NCBI RefSeq assembly: GCF_042477335.2
Contig: NC_091251.1
Span: forward strand, 29,590,501-29,654,500
From: Ovis canadensis
Taxonomy: Eukaryota > Chordata > Mammalia > Artiodactyla > Bovidae
Length of the DNA stretch: 64,000 bases
Direction: 5' to 3'
A program made the position numbers and the translations under genes. Shown piece after piece: positions 30,541 through 40,212 of the stretch. Positions within the stretch are counted from its first letter, which is position 1; each line of letters starts with the position of its first letter. The notes below the pieces were generated by a model. That model ran no database searches, was not told the DNA's origin, and saw only the letters and a program-made list of their open reading frames with translations.

Positions 30541-31538
30541 TTGCTTGTTAGTTTATAATAATGTTCAAAATTTAATTAATTTATTATAATTGGAGGATGA
30601 TTGCTTTACAATATTCTTTTGATTTCTGCCATACATCAACATGACTCAGCCAAGGTATACATATGTTCCCTCCCTCCCACCTCCCATCCCATCTTGCCCC
30701 TCTAGGTTGTCACAGAGCACCAAATTTGAGCTCCCTGCATCATACAGCAAGTTTCACTGGCTATTTGTTTTACATATGGTAATGTTTATGTTTCAACGCT
30801 GCTCTCTCAATTTGTCCTGCTCTCTCCTTCCCCTGCCCTGTGTCCAGAAGTCGGTTCTCTCTGTCTGCATCTCCACTGCTGCCCTGCAGAGAGGTTCATC
30901 AGTCCACAACATCTTTCTGTATTCCATATATGTGTTAATATATGCTATTTGTGTTTCTCTTTCTGACTTACTTCATTCTGCATAATAGGCTCTAGGTTCT
31001 TCCATCTCATTATAATTGAATCAAATGCATTCCTTTTTCATGGCTAATATTCCATGGTGTATATGTCCCACAACTTCTTTATCCATTCATCTGTCAGCGG
31101 ACATCTGGGTTGCTTCCATGCCCTAGCTATTGTAAATAGTGCTGTGATGAAGAGTGGGGTGCATGTGTCTTTTCATTTATGGTTTTTCTCAGAGTATGTG
31201 CCCAATAATGGGATTCCGAGCCATATGGTAGTTTTATTCCTAATTTTTTAAGGAAACTCTATACTGTTCTTCATAGTAGCTGTATCAATTTGCATTCCCA
31301 CCAACAGAGCAAGAGGGTTTCCTTTTCTGGCATTTATTGTTTATAGATTTTTTGATGATGGCCATTCTGACAGGTGTGAGGTGATACCTCATTATAGTTT
31401 TGATTTGCATTTTTCTAATAGTTATATTGAGCATCTTTTCGTGTGTTTATTAGCCATCTGTATGGTCAGAGAAGCCTGGCGTGCTATAGTCCGTGGGGTC
31501 ACAAAAAGTCAGACACAGCTTGGCTACTGAACAACAAC
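30541..31538 (-). mobile_element. L1 3' end, antisense, inserted in the RAC1 pseudogene
   Basis: The plus strand is reverse-complement L1: AATTGGAGGATGATTGCTTT, ATACATCAACATGACTCAGCC, late ORF2 such as TTCATGGCTAATATTCCATGG, TTTATCCATTCATCTGTCAGC and GATTTGCATTTTTCTAATAG, ending near 31461. AAGACAATGTTT (30529-30540) and AAGATATTGTTT (31539-31550) form a degenerate target duplication. The last 77 bases (31462-31538) are a Bov-A/BovB tail piece. Confidence 0.88.
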
Positions 31539-31540
31539 AA
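31462..31540 (+). repeat. Bov-A / BovB tail fragment
   Basis: GTCAGAGAAGCCTGGCGTGC, then GTCCGTGGGGTCACAAAAAG and AGCTTGGCTACTGAACAAC followed by (AAC)n. It lies between the 5' end of the antisense L1 and the resumed RAC1 sequence, so it was gained with or after the L1. Confidence 0.85.
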
Positions 31541-32187
31541 GATATTGTTTGATGAAGTTACCTGAGACATCCTCTGGCCCACCTCCCTTTGAGAAGAGGA
31601 AGAGAAAATGCCTGCTGTAAATATCCAGACCCTCTCTTGCTCTGTCCCAGCCCCTGGAAACCTTTATAAACTTTGCTCAAACCATGGAGCCTTTGCACTG
31701 AATATCAAATTTGTGTTACAGATTAGTTTTTCCATAAAACCATCTTGAACCAATCAATAATTTCTAGGTTTTGCTTGTTTAAAGTGTAAGGGTTCAAGCT
31801 TTCACATTCTATTAAAGTTCAGCCCTAAAATGACAAACTATCTTAAAGCCTTATTTTTCAAAAGCACTTATTCTTGCTCAGATTAAAAGTTGCCAAAATA
31901 TCTTGTGAACTAAGTTGCATTGTTGGGCTAAGAACACTGAACACTGAACCCTTGTCCTTAAGAAGACTGCAGCTTCCAAGGTTAGGAAATGCAGACACTT
32001 GCTAACTTAGTTTCAGATATGAAGAGCAGTTCAGCCTCCTTCATGAAACATTGCCATTTAATGCATCATAAATTTATTAACTCATGTTCATGACCTAATA
32101 TTGTACTGTATGTCATAATGCACGTGTAACATCTCAGCTCTTTGGATCAATCTCTCTGATTTCACAGTGAGATTTTGTCCATTCCAG
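31541..32187 (+). pseudogene. RAC1: RAC1 processed pseudogene, segment 2 (C-terminus and 3' UTR)
   Basis: Resumes with TTTGATGAAG and reaches the polybasic C-terminal codons (GAGAAGAGGAAGAGAAAATG, coding EKRKRKCL in the parent frame), then the CTGCTGTAA stop region. The RAC1 3' UTR follows recognisably: GAGCCTTTGCACTGAATATC, TTTTTCCATAAAACCATC, TTGAACCAATCAATAATTTC, CCCTAAAATGACAAACTATC and GCTCTTTGGATCAATC. It is interrupted at about 32188. Confidence 0.9.
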
Positions 32188-32302
32188 CAGAAAGTGGCCC
32201 AGGTTCCTACAGGTCCTTGGAATAGTCAAGGAGGGACTTCTGCACCTCTAGGGTAGGCTAGGGTCAAATGGCTCTTGTCCAGTAGGAAGAAGTTTTAGGA
32301 GA
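32188..32302. other. Left part of the composite insertion in the RAC1 3' UTR
   Basis: AAAGTGGCCCAGGTTCCTAC onwards does not match RAC1 and is not recognised as a named repeat. It belongs to the inserted block that ends near 33842. Confidence 0.4.
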
Positions 32303-32530
32303 GACTTTCGGTGCTCAGACGGTAAAGCGTCGGTCTGCAATGCAGGAGACCCAGGTTTGGGTTGCATTGGCTACTGGCTATTGGGTTGGGATGATTCCCT
32401 GGAGAAGGAAATGGCAGCTCACTCCAGTATTGCCTGGAAAATCCCATGGACCACGGAGCCTGGTAGGTTACCATCCATGGGGTCACAAAGAGTCGCACAC
32501 GACTGAGCTACTTCACTTTCACTTTTCAGC
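32303..32530 (+). repeat. Bov-tA SINE, sense
   Basis: CGGTGCTCAGACGGTAAAGC, GTCTGCAATGCAGGAGACCC, GATTCCCTGGAGAAGGAAATG, CTCACTCCAGTATTGCCTGG and AGTCGCACACGACTGAGC, then CACTTTCACTTTTC. It has the variant head of the newer Bov-tA group. Confidence 0.92.
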
Positions 32531-32970
32531 TCCTTACCTTTCAAGCTCAGGAGTGAGACAGGCTGGGACCTGGGACCTGTTGCTGCAGTGCTGTAATGAT
32601 TGCACTGGACACACCTTTCCTCCAGCAACAAAATACAAAGAAACTATAAGGGGCTAAAAATAACTGTATGCATGTACATTTGGGGCCAATTCTGGACAAA
32701 AGATACAAAGATACCAAAAACCTAACTGCCACTTTTGAAGAGCTGGGAGCAAAAGCAGGGGAAAGGGCAAGCGCACCGCCCCCGCCCCCCACCATCCACA
32801 CACAATATCACCTAAAGTATGGGCAAACCACCTAAGGCACCCCTCCAAACTGACCCCTGGACAACCTTCACCCTCACCCCATGTAAGGAACAACTTTGTC
32901 TCTCCCCAAAGAGGTGTGCCAGCAAAGGAAACTTGCTTATTCTAGCTTGTTCTCGCCGCAGCAGGGGCCC
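32531..32970 (+). repeat. Probable partial ERV LTR
   Basis: GGGGCTAAAAATAACTGTATG, TTTGGGGCCAATTCTGGAC, AGCTGGGAGCAAAAGCAGG, CCACCTAAGGCACCCC and AACTTGCTTATTCTAGC, then TTGTTCTCGCCGCAGCAGG resemble the U3/R part of a ruminant endogenous retrovirus LTR. The end is cut where the L1 begins, so no intact LTR and no viral coding sequence are seen. Family by impression only. Confidence 0.4.
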
Positions 32971-33165
32971 CAACATGTATACTATCATGTAAGAATTGAA
33001 TCGCCAGTCTATGTCTGACGCAGGATACAGCATGCTTGGGGCTGGTGCATGGGGATGACCCACAGAGATGTTATGGGGAGGGAGGTGGGAGGGGGGTTCA
33101 TGTTTTGGGAACACATGTAAGAATTAAAGATTTTAAAATTAAAAAAAATAAAAAACTAAAAAAAA
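32971..33165 (+). mobile_element. L1 3' end, sense, 5'-truncated
   Basis: CAACATGTATACTATCATGT, AATTGAATCGCCAGTCTATG, GACGCAGGATACAGCATGC, TTGGGGCTGGTGCATGG, then GGTGGGAGGGGGGTTCATG and TAAGAATTAAAGATTTTAAA with an A-rich tail. Same subfamily as 28925-29118 but with the canonical block order. Its 5' truncation point, ACATGTATAC, is the same as the inversion breakpoint there. Confidence 0.92.
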
Positions 33166-33842
33166 AGAAAAGAAATGGGAGGAGAAATCTGGACTGAACT
33201 GTCACAAGATACTAATAAGGCCTTGTAAAACCCAAAGACAAAAATGCAGATTTATTTTACATGATCAGTACTGCCAATTAGTAGTTCACCCTTTCATAAA
33301 CTTTTCCAATATATTTAACCCAGGTGGGGATAGATGTTAAATGATTATCACATCTCAGAGCTATAGTCTAAACAGAGTCCATGTCTGTCACATGGTTACA
33401 AATGGGAAACAAGTCTCTCTTAAGGATGTATCATGATCAAGTCCTTTAGCTGCTGTCTCCCTCTGTTCATCTCTATTTGATATCAATTGACACTGTATTA
33501 CTGATACATATTTAAATTGCTTATCTCCTGCTTTGCTTCTAATATTTGTGTAGTAATTGGCTGTGGGTACAACTGCGTGAAATGGGTATGAAGTACACAC
33601 TGAGTAAAGGAAAAAATGAATAAAAATGAAATTCATTTCTTTTTTATAGAAAAATTATTGAAAATGCCTGTAAAGGATTCATTATCTGATTTTAAAACCA
33701 GAGTGATGTGATTCTGGTGATATAAGTGTATGTTAATATGGGTATAGTAGCATATTTTGTGTGCATATTGTATATTACCATACAGATAAAATATTATCTC
33801 TGTCCCAGAAAAAAAAAAAAGAAACAAAGAAAAAAATCAATG
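33166..33842 (+). other. A-tailed unidentified insertion sequence
   Basis: AT-rich sequence without recognised repeat, ending CTGTCCCAG and an A-rich run (33811-33836) just before RAC1 resumes. This geometry suggests a retroposed 3' UTR or another A-tailed element. The parent is not identified. Confidence 0.35.
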
Positions 33843-34324
33843 CATTTGCTTTGGTGAGATTTTGAACAGAATGTATATGTTTTCCCTCTGGCGAAGTATC
33901 CTCTGGTTGAGGGCACTGGAGTGGAGTATGTGGAACACTTGTTATTATTAAAAGGTGAAAACACTTTTGACAAAATATGGAGATGAATTTACACTAATCA
34001 TTGAAAGTGTCATGGGTAAAACTTTGAAAAGGTTAATTTCTGTCAAATACACTAGATAATGAAGAAATGTCCATATTAACAGTAAGTGTTTTCTTAAGCT
34101 TTTCGTTTTTTAAACCTTCCCATCCCTTCTGAAGTTGGGCATTTAATTCATCTCTGACCTGGTCATTCTCAGAGTGGCTAACTTAGTAAGTGCTTTTCTT
34201 GTAGAACCCCTTCTTAATGAGCAATATGCCTCCTTATATTATAAAATCTTTATGGATATGCCTTAGGAAAAAATTTTTTGTAGATTAGTAAAAGTGTACT
34301 CCTATTTTCATGTTAAAAAAAAAA
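33843..34324 (+). pseudogene. RAC1: RAC1 processed pseudogene, segment 3 (distal 3' UTR)
   Basis: RAC1 3' UTR resumes: GGTGAGATTTTGAACAGAATG, TTTTGACAAAATATGGAG, GAAAGTGTCATGGGTAAAAC, GGTTAATTTCTGTCAAATAC, GGGCATTTAATTCATCTCTG, GCTAACTTAGTAAGTGC, TTTTCTTGTAGAACCCC and GAGCAATATGCCTCC. It ends in ten A's at 34315-34324, after TAGTAAAAGTG. I cannot tell whether that is the retrocopy's poly-A tail or only where recognition stops. Confidence 0.88.
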
Positions 34325-35256
34325 GAAAGTGTGTATAACATAGGTGGAGTTACACAGCTAGTGAATTTGAGTCCTTGAATATTTTGAAATGTCTTCACTG
34401 TGACCTTGCACTTAAATAAGAGATTCCAACTCAGTTTCCTTTCAGATTGCTGTAGTGACTATCAGTTGCCTTCTAGAAAGTTCTATTGTATAAGAAAAAC
34501 ATCTAATGCAGTTTGATTGCTATTTATTTTTAGATATTTTCCATTTTTTCCCCTAAGAAGGTTTACGATTTCCTCTTGATCACTGGGCTTCAGAAACTTT
34601 CCCAATTTGTTGCAAAGTGTGCATCTTTTTTCAGTGCACCGGCTCTGTGGTGAGAATAGTAGATGGCTCCTGCTTTTCTGGTTGGCCTGCTTCTCTTTCC
34701 CTTGGGAACCACCAAGGTCTCTCTTCACATGACTTCTGTTAATGAAGAGGATCCAATCTGAGGGTTCTTCTCCTCCAGCCAGGAGATTGGTTCAGGTATG
34801 GACGTGTGATCCAGGTCAGGCCAATCAGAGTACTTTTTAGAGATGATTTAGATGCTGAGAAAGAGGATTATGCTTTTTTTTTTATCTGGGTTTGGTGGAA
34901 GGAAGAAGTAAGACTTGAGCTTCTAGAGGACTTCTTGGCCACAACAACTAAAGATCCTGCCTGGGCATGAACCCAACCCAGGGAGTCAGAGGGGAGGATG
35001 AGCGTGAAAGAGAGAAAGAGAGAGAGAGAGAGAATGAATGAATGTCAAATCATGAACCTCTGGGAGCAGGGGAGACAGGAGTCATATCAGACAATACATT
35101 CATTTTCTCTTTACAAGATTTAATTTGGTTTCCTTCAAGATAAACAAAAGAATCTTGATAATGGAATGACAACTTTTAACAACAACAACAACAACAAAAT
35201 CCTGTCTTTCAACAGCCAAGGAGAGTTTCCTTTTATTACTTGATTAATCCTTGGCT
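34325..35256. other. Unique AT-rich stretch
   Basis: No young repeats until the (GA)n/(GAAT)n run (about 34999-35043) and an (AAC)n run (about 35178-35197). A minus-strand frame of 81 codons at 34483-34728 has a plausible C-terminal composition (CNKLGKFLKPSDQEEIVNLL) but I do not recognise it. 34735-34960 may be a decayed repeat (GAGATTGGTTCAGGTATGG). Confidence 0.35.
34999..35043. repeat. Polypurine (GA)n / (GAAT)n simple repeat
   Basis: GTGAAAGAGAGAAAGAGAG continues as AG-repeats and then GAATGAATGAATG. All purines over about 30 bases, then a tetranucleotide run. Confidence 0.85.
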
Positions 35257-35588
35257 CTTGGACTGCAAGGAGATCCAACCAGTCCATTCTAAAGGAGATC
35301 AGTCCTGGGTGTTGCTTAGAAGGAATGATGCTAAAGCTGAAACTCCAGTACTTTGGCCACCTCATGTGAAGAGTTGACTCATTGGAAAAGACTCTGATGC
35401 TGGGAGGGATTGGGGGCAGGAGGAGAAGAGGACGACAGAGGATAAGATAGCTGGATGGCATCACCAGCTCGATGGACATGAGTTTGAGTGAACTCCTGGA
35501 GTTGGTGATGGACAGGGAGGCCTGGCGTGCTGCAGTTTATGGGGTTGCAAAGAGTTGGACACAACTGAGCGACTGAACTGGACTGAAC
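35257..35588 (+). repeat. BovB 3' end, sense
   Basis: CTTGGACTGCAAGGAGATCC, CAGTACTTTGGCCACCTC, AGATAGCTGGATGGCATCACC and GACACAACTGAGCGACTG. A TGA replaces the CGA of the MRR codons (CTCATGTGAAGAG), so the coding trace is broken. Confidence 0.92.
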
Positions 35589-35765
35589 AGTGGGTCAAGA
35601 ATCTTTCTGCAATGCAGGAGACCCAGGTTCAGTCCCTGGGTTGAGAAGAGCCCCTGGAGAAGGGAATGGCAACCCACTCCAGTATTCTTGCCTGGAGAAT
35701 TCCTTGGACAGAGGAGCCTGGCAGGCTACAGTCACAAAGAGTTGGACATGATTGAATGACTACCA
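35589..35765 (+). repeat. Bov-tA SINE, sense, directly abutting BovB
   Basis: GTCAAGAATCTTTCTGCAATG, AGACCCAGGTTCAGTCCC, TGGCAACCCACTCCAG and TTGGACATGATTGAATGAC. The head is 5'-truncated. It follows the BovB tail without spacer, so it inserted at the tail or arose with it. Confidence 0.92.
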
Positions 35766-36741
35766 CTTCCTCCCTTTCATGGCTTCAGTTCTTGTCTAAA
35801 ATTCCTATTATTTGAATATTGGCTTTCTGAGATCTAGCCTCCCTCTCCTTTTGTCTTTCCTCATTTTAAAAACCACTTTGACATTTTAATCTATATTCTG
35901 ATACAGTTCCTAGACTTTATTGTTTGATTTGGTCTTTCCTCTCTTCAGCCCTTTTATTAAGTTCTCCATTTCAGCCAGTTTCTAATTCTAAGAACTTTTA
36001 AATTTTGTTTGTTCCTGTTTCCCCCCCACCGCACCCCCACCATGGCAAGTTGCTTTTGTTTTCTGCATGTAACAGTCAATGAATTAGCATTTGTTCTCTG
36101 CTGTGTCATCTCTGTTTTTCCGTCTCAGTTGCTCTGTTCTCTTTGATTCTTCTCTTTTCTGTGGTTGTTTTCCTCAGAACTTAGTCATTCTCAGGCATCC
36201 ATTAATGTGTGTGAATGAAAAGCTACATTGATATGTACTGGCTCAGATGGGACGTTCCTCTGTGTGGATATATGTTTATATAGATCTTCTGGAATAGGCC
36301 TCTCTCCTACATGGGTCTGGGGTCCTGGAACTGTCTGGATGAGGTTTGCTGACAGGGAGCAGAAATGCAGCCTCCTGACCTGCCACCATTGCTGAAGTAA
36401 GATGACTTTCCTCTGAATGTGGAAAGCCTCAGTTACAGAGATTTTGATTTATGCGATGCCAAAAATCCTTAAATTCTTCAAATTGCACATCAAAAAGAAG
36501 AGGACTAATGGGAAAAACAGGGGTAGGGATAAGTTACTCAAAAGTCAAGCCACATTATCATCGGACCATTCACAAAAGTAATAGCAACCCAAGTTGTTGA
36601 AATGCTGGGGTTTAAAAAAAGTACATGATAAATTGCTAACAGTGAAAAAAAATTTACAGTAAATATAAGGCTTAACTTTTTTTTGTTTTAAGCAGGAGTA
36701 TCATGATACAAGGAGACATGAGGTAGATTGCTGGCTTTTTG
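35766..36741. other. Unique AT-rich stretch
   Basis: No certain repeat or gene. A C-rich run lies near 36020-36041 (CCCCCCCACCGCACCCCCAC). Confidence 0.35.
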
Positions 36742-36862
36742 TTGTTGTTGTTTTGGCTGGCCCTTATGGCATTTGGAATCTTAGTTCCCTAACCAGGGAT
36801 CAAACCCATGCCCCCTGACGTGGAAGCATAGAATCTTAACCACTGGACAACCAGGAAGGTCT
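36742..36862 (-). repeat. CHR-2-type SINE, antisense, short
   Basis: TTGTTGTTTTGGCTGGCCC, GGAATCTTAGTTCCCTAACC, then CTTAACCACTGGACAACCAGG. Confidence 0.88.
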
Positions 36863-37516
36863 GGTTATAGGTTTCTGAGTTATGAAAATGAGAGCAAGAT
36901 ACACAGAGAACACAGAGCACCAGGTAATAACCCCTTCCAAGACAATGCCATGACCGTGAGCAGGAGTGTGGTTGCACGTCCTGTGTGCTGTGTTCCTGGG
37001 TTCAGCTTGTGTTGCCTTCAGCTGCTATTACTTGATGGCACATATCACAGGATGCAGGGAAAAGTGCTGTATAAACCAACGCAACCCCCACACGGGACTG
37101 ACATCATGATCCCATGTATCAGCCATGGATATGCTAATACAGATATAGAGACACATTGTTGAAACAGACCACGTTTTTTTCCCCACCCTGGACTCTCTCT
37201 CCTTCGTTTTTACCCCCTGAGTCTGTGGAGGAGGTCAGGAAGGGCAAGGCTACAGAAATCCCTGCAGAACCCCCCATTTTGACAGTGTTCTTGACTTTTT
37301 CCTGGGATTGAATGCCAAGGCCATTGGTTCTGTACTTTTAAGAAGGGCCTGGAACGACTGGCCCAGCTATGAATTCAGCAGTTTCATTTGCCCCAAAGCA
37401 TCCTTGTTTTTGTAGCTGTTTCTCTGAGGCTCCAGCTTCGGTGACAAGTCCCTTCTGGGCCTGCAAGGAGTGACATGTTCCTTGCTCTGGTTCTCAATCA
37501 ACTGGATCCCATATTC
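36863..37516. other. Unique stretch
   Basis: No repeat recognised. A minus-strand frame of 66 codons (37367-37567) shares its start with the BovB boundary and looks accidental. Confidence 0.35.
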
Positions 37517-37871
37517 CTTTTGAACTGTGGTGCTGGAGAAGACTCTTGAGAGTCTCTTGGACTGCAAGGAGATCCAACCAGTCCATCCTAAAGGAAATCA
37601 GTCCTGAATATTCATTGGAAGGACTGATGCTGAAGCTGAAACTCCAGTACTTTGGCCACATGATGTGAAGAAAAGTCCCTGATGCTGGGAGAGATTGAAG
37701 GCAGGAGGAAAAGGGGATGACAGGATGGGATGGTTGGATGGCATTACTGACTCAACGGACATGAGTTTGAGCAAGCTCTGGGAGTTGGTGATGGACAGGG
37801 AAGCCTGGCGTGTTGTAGCATATGGGGTCACAAAGTGTTGGACATGACTGAGCAACTGAACTGAACTGATT
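37517..37871 (+). repeat. BovB 3' end, sense
   Basis: TTGAACTGTGGTGCTGGAG, AGACTCTTGAGAGTCTCTTGG, AGTACTTTGGCCACATGATG, GGATGGCATTACTGACTC and TTGGACATGACTGAGC with the GAACT-type tail. Contains deletions relative to other copies (the TGACTCATTGGAAAAG block is shortened). Confidence 0.92.
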
Positions 37872-38257
37872 CCTGCAATCTTTCAGAAATTCTTCCATAT
37901 TTTGGTTCATTAATAGCATCCTTTCTTATTGTCTAATATGAATTTACTCTTTCTCAGAGTATCTTTTCTGACTTTTTTCCAGTTGGACTTTGGTAAGGAG
38001 AGAATTTAAAGTCTGTGTGCTGTCTACACACAGGTTGAACTGGGAAATCTCTCCACCACTTTTTGTCCTTTTGACTTTGGCCAACGCTTTTCACAATTTT
38101 GAACTTCAGGTTATTTTTTGGAAAAAGGGAATAGTAGTAATATCAGTCCTGCCTGCCTCCCAAGGGGTGGGACAGGATGAAGGGACATGGAAGTCATCTA
38201 TGAACAAAAAGAGTGGCATAAATTTAAGTTGTTATTAGCTCATTGAAAAGAACCCCC
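37872..38257. other. Unique stretch
   Basis: No element or gene recognised. Confidence 0.35.
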
Positions 38258-38340
38258 TAATTTGGCAGATGAGAAAATGAAGCCAAGAGATGGGAAGCAA
38301 TTTTGGCCCAAGGTTACCCAGAAACCTCCAGCCTCTTGGC
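38258..38340 (-). repeat. MIR fragment, antisense
   Basis: TTGGCAGATGAGAAAATGAAG, then GCAATTTTGGCCCAAGGTTACC. Confidence 0.55.
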
Positions 38341-38434
38341 TACTGGGCCCCATTTTCTTTCCAGGCCCCGTTACCCTGCAGTCTGCAAACAGCCAGGGAT
38401 GCATTGCTGGGGGCAGAGCAATTGAGGATTCGGA

Positions 38435-38530
38435 AGAGGCAGAGATGGCATAAATAATTCAGTGATTGCCGACCACGGGCCATTAAATTTTCCATGATCT
38501 GTTTTATTGTATCTGTTCTGCAGCGATACT
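38435..38530. promoter_or_regulatory. Small candidate conserved non-coding block
   Basis: GCATAAATAATTCAGTGATTG, CCGACCACGGGCCATTAAAT and TTTTATTGTATC form a short repeat-free AT-rich block that retains CpGs. Weak case. Confidence 0.2.
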
Positions 38531-38984
38531 CTCTTCCAGTTCAGATGCAAAGTAGGCATTTCACTGTGCCTACAGGAGCTGGCCACTGCTCCATCTAAGG
38601 GATCCAAGACCACGGAAGCCTTGGCCTTGGGCCCAGCTGGGCCCCTGTCTTAAAAGGTGGCCAAACAGAGGTTCACATCACTGAGGCCTGAGAGTCAAGC
38701 CTCTCTCCTCCTGCTCCTGATACTCACTGAGCCACAGCAGAAGGTGACTCTCACCTTCAAGTTCAGGATCCACTTACAAATGACCTCCACACAAGAGTCT
38801 TGCCATTGTCACTGATAATCAGCAGAAATGTAGTGGGTTGGGTGGGGTGAGAGGTTCAAAGGATTAATTTGGTCATTGTAAGAATTAAAGCGCACCCTGA
38901 TTTTTGTAACTGTTTTGGCATCTTTGGCATTTCTTTATATACAGGGAGCCTCAAAATCTGGCAGTGGCTTGGGCCCCAAAGATC
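38531..38984. other. Unique stretch
   Basis: Nothing recognised. Confidence 0.35.
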
Positions 38985-39112
38985 ATGCTATGCAGAATCC
39001 TAAAGGTGGTGGGGACTCCCATACAGATGAAGAAACAGGCTCAGAGAAGAAAGTGGCCTTGGTCAGAGGCTCAGCCAGCTGGTAGTAGGGTGAGCCCAGG
39101 GTCCGGTGTCAG
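38985..39112 (-). repeat. MIR fragment, antisense
   Basis: ACTCCCATACAGATGAAGAAAC, AGGCTCAGAGAAGAAAG, TGGCCTTGGTCAGAGGC and AGCTGGTAGTAGGGTGAGC. Confidence 0.6.
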
Positions 39113-39256
39113 GACTTTCAGAACAGAGCCCTTCCCTTGGGTACGGGTCTTGGATGGGAGACCTTCCCCTGCCCTGATCATCTCGGGTCATCATCTCTGC
39201 TCCTTGGGGTTACTGTGGCTTCTCAGATTTGTCTGTAGAATAGCCCACCGTCCCCA

Positions 39257-39355
39257 GTGTCCTGAGGACCACAGAGTTTCCTGAGATGGCATTTCCAAGC
39301 ATGCCTTCAACCCACAGTGCGGCGGAGGGCAAGGAGGAAGAACTGGGCGCTGCAG
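39257..39355 (+). other. Weak candidate exon
   Basis: A CCGTCCCCAG acceptor-like end precedes 39257 and a CAG/GTGAGC donor-like site ends at 39355. An ATG at 39286 opens MAFPSMPSTHSAAEGKEEE to the donor. The pyrimidine tract is short and the peptide is not recognised. Confidence 0.15.
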
Positions 39356-39512
39356 GTGAGCTTCTCCCCATTGTCTGTGGTTCAGGAGGCTTGGCCAACG
39401 GGCATGGCCTTGATGTCTCCCTTCTACTCACTGACATGATAACAGAGCAGGACGGTGCATGGAGTCAGCCAAGGGCTAGAAGCCAGACAGTTGCCTAAGA
39501 ATCCTCAGCGTT

Positions 39513-39648
39513 CAGTGAAGTGTGGTAGAAAGAACGTAGGATATGTATTCTGTAGGCTGGCTCCAAATTCCAAATTTATGGCTAAATGGTTACGGGCATA
39601 AGAGAAACCACATCCCCTCTTAGTGTTCTGCCACATGAAGTGGAGATG
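39513..39648 (+). repeat. MIR fragment, sense
   Basis: GTGTGGTAGAAAGAACGTAGG and CTAAATGGTTACGGGCATAAG, then CTTAGTGTTCTGCCACATG. Decayed centre of MIR. Confidence 0.5.
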
Positions 39649-39714
39649 CCAAATCTGAATCCATGGGACTTTTGAGAGGCTCTCTGGTAATGACAGTTTT
39701 GAGCTGCCAAAGTC

Positions 39715-40205
39715 CTTTTGGCATTGCTATCAATTAACCACTGCTATCTAACCAAGCACTCCAAACAAAACCTGATGGCTTAAAGCAATCACTCATTATC
39801 ATTCACAACTATCCAGGTTCACTGGCACTGATCTCATCTCACCTGTGTTCAGCTGGGTAGCTCTGCTGATACAGGCTGGACACCCTCGCATGTGTGGGGC
39901 CACTTGGTTATGAGCTGGTCTAGGGTGGGATGCCTCAGCTCTCTCGCCCTCCAGCAGCCTAGCTCAGGCTAGTTCATGTGGCAGGTGCCTGGTTCTAAGA
40001 GAAAGCACAGGAGCGCATAAGCCTCCTGAAGGTTGTGCTTGAAACTGACACACATTGTCACTTTCGTCACATCCTATTAGCCAGAGAAGATCACAAGGCC
40101 AGCTCAGATTCAAGGTGGGAGTTGAGGCTGTATCCCCTTCATGATGGGAGGAGACACACAGTCACATTATAAAGAAAGTGGATGCAGGAAGAGTGCAGGA
40201 TTGTG
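39715..40205. repeat. Ancient mammalian repeat, family uncertain
   Basis: AACCTGATGGCTTAAAGC, GGTTCACTGGCACTGATC, CTCCAGCAGCCTAGCTCAGG, TCATGTGGCAGGTGCC, CATCCTATTAGCCAGAG and TCACAAGGCCAGCTCAG are a well-known old repeat with 'cagctgggt' blocks. I cannot assign its name from memory. Confidence 0.55.
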
Positions 40206-40212
40206 TCCAATT

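Noticed and set aside
32531..32970. Endogenous retrovirus with coding genes
   Set aside because: Only an LTR-like segment is visible. No gag, pol or env coding trace is found next to it.
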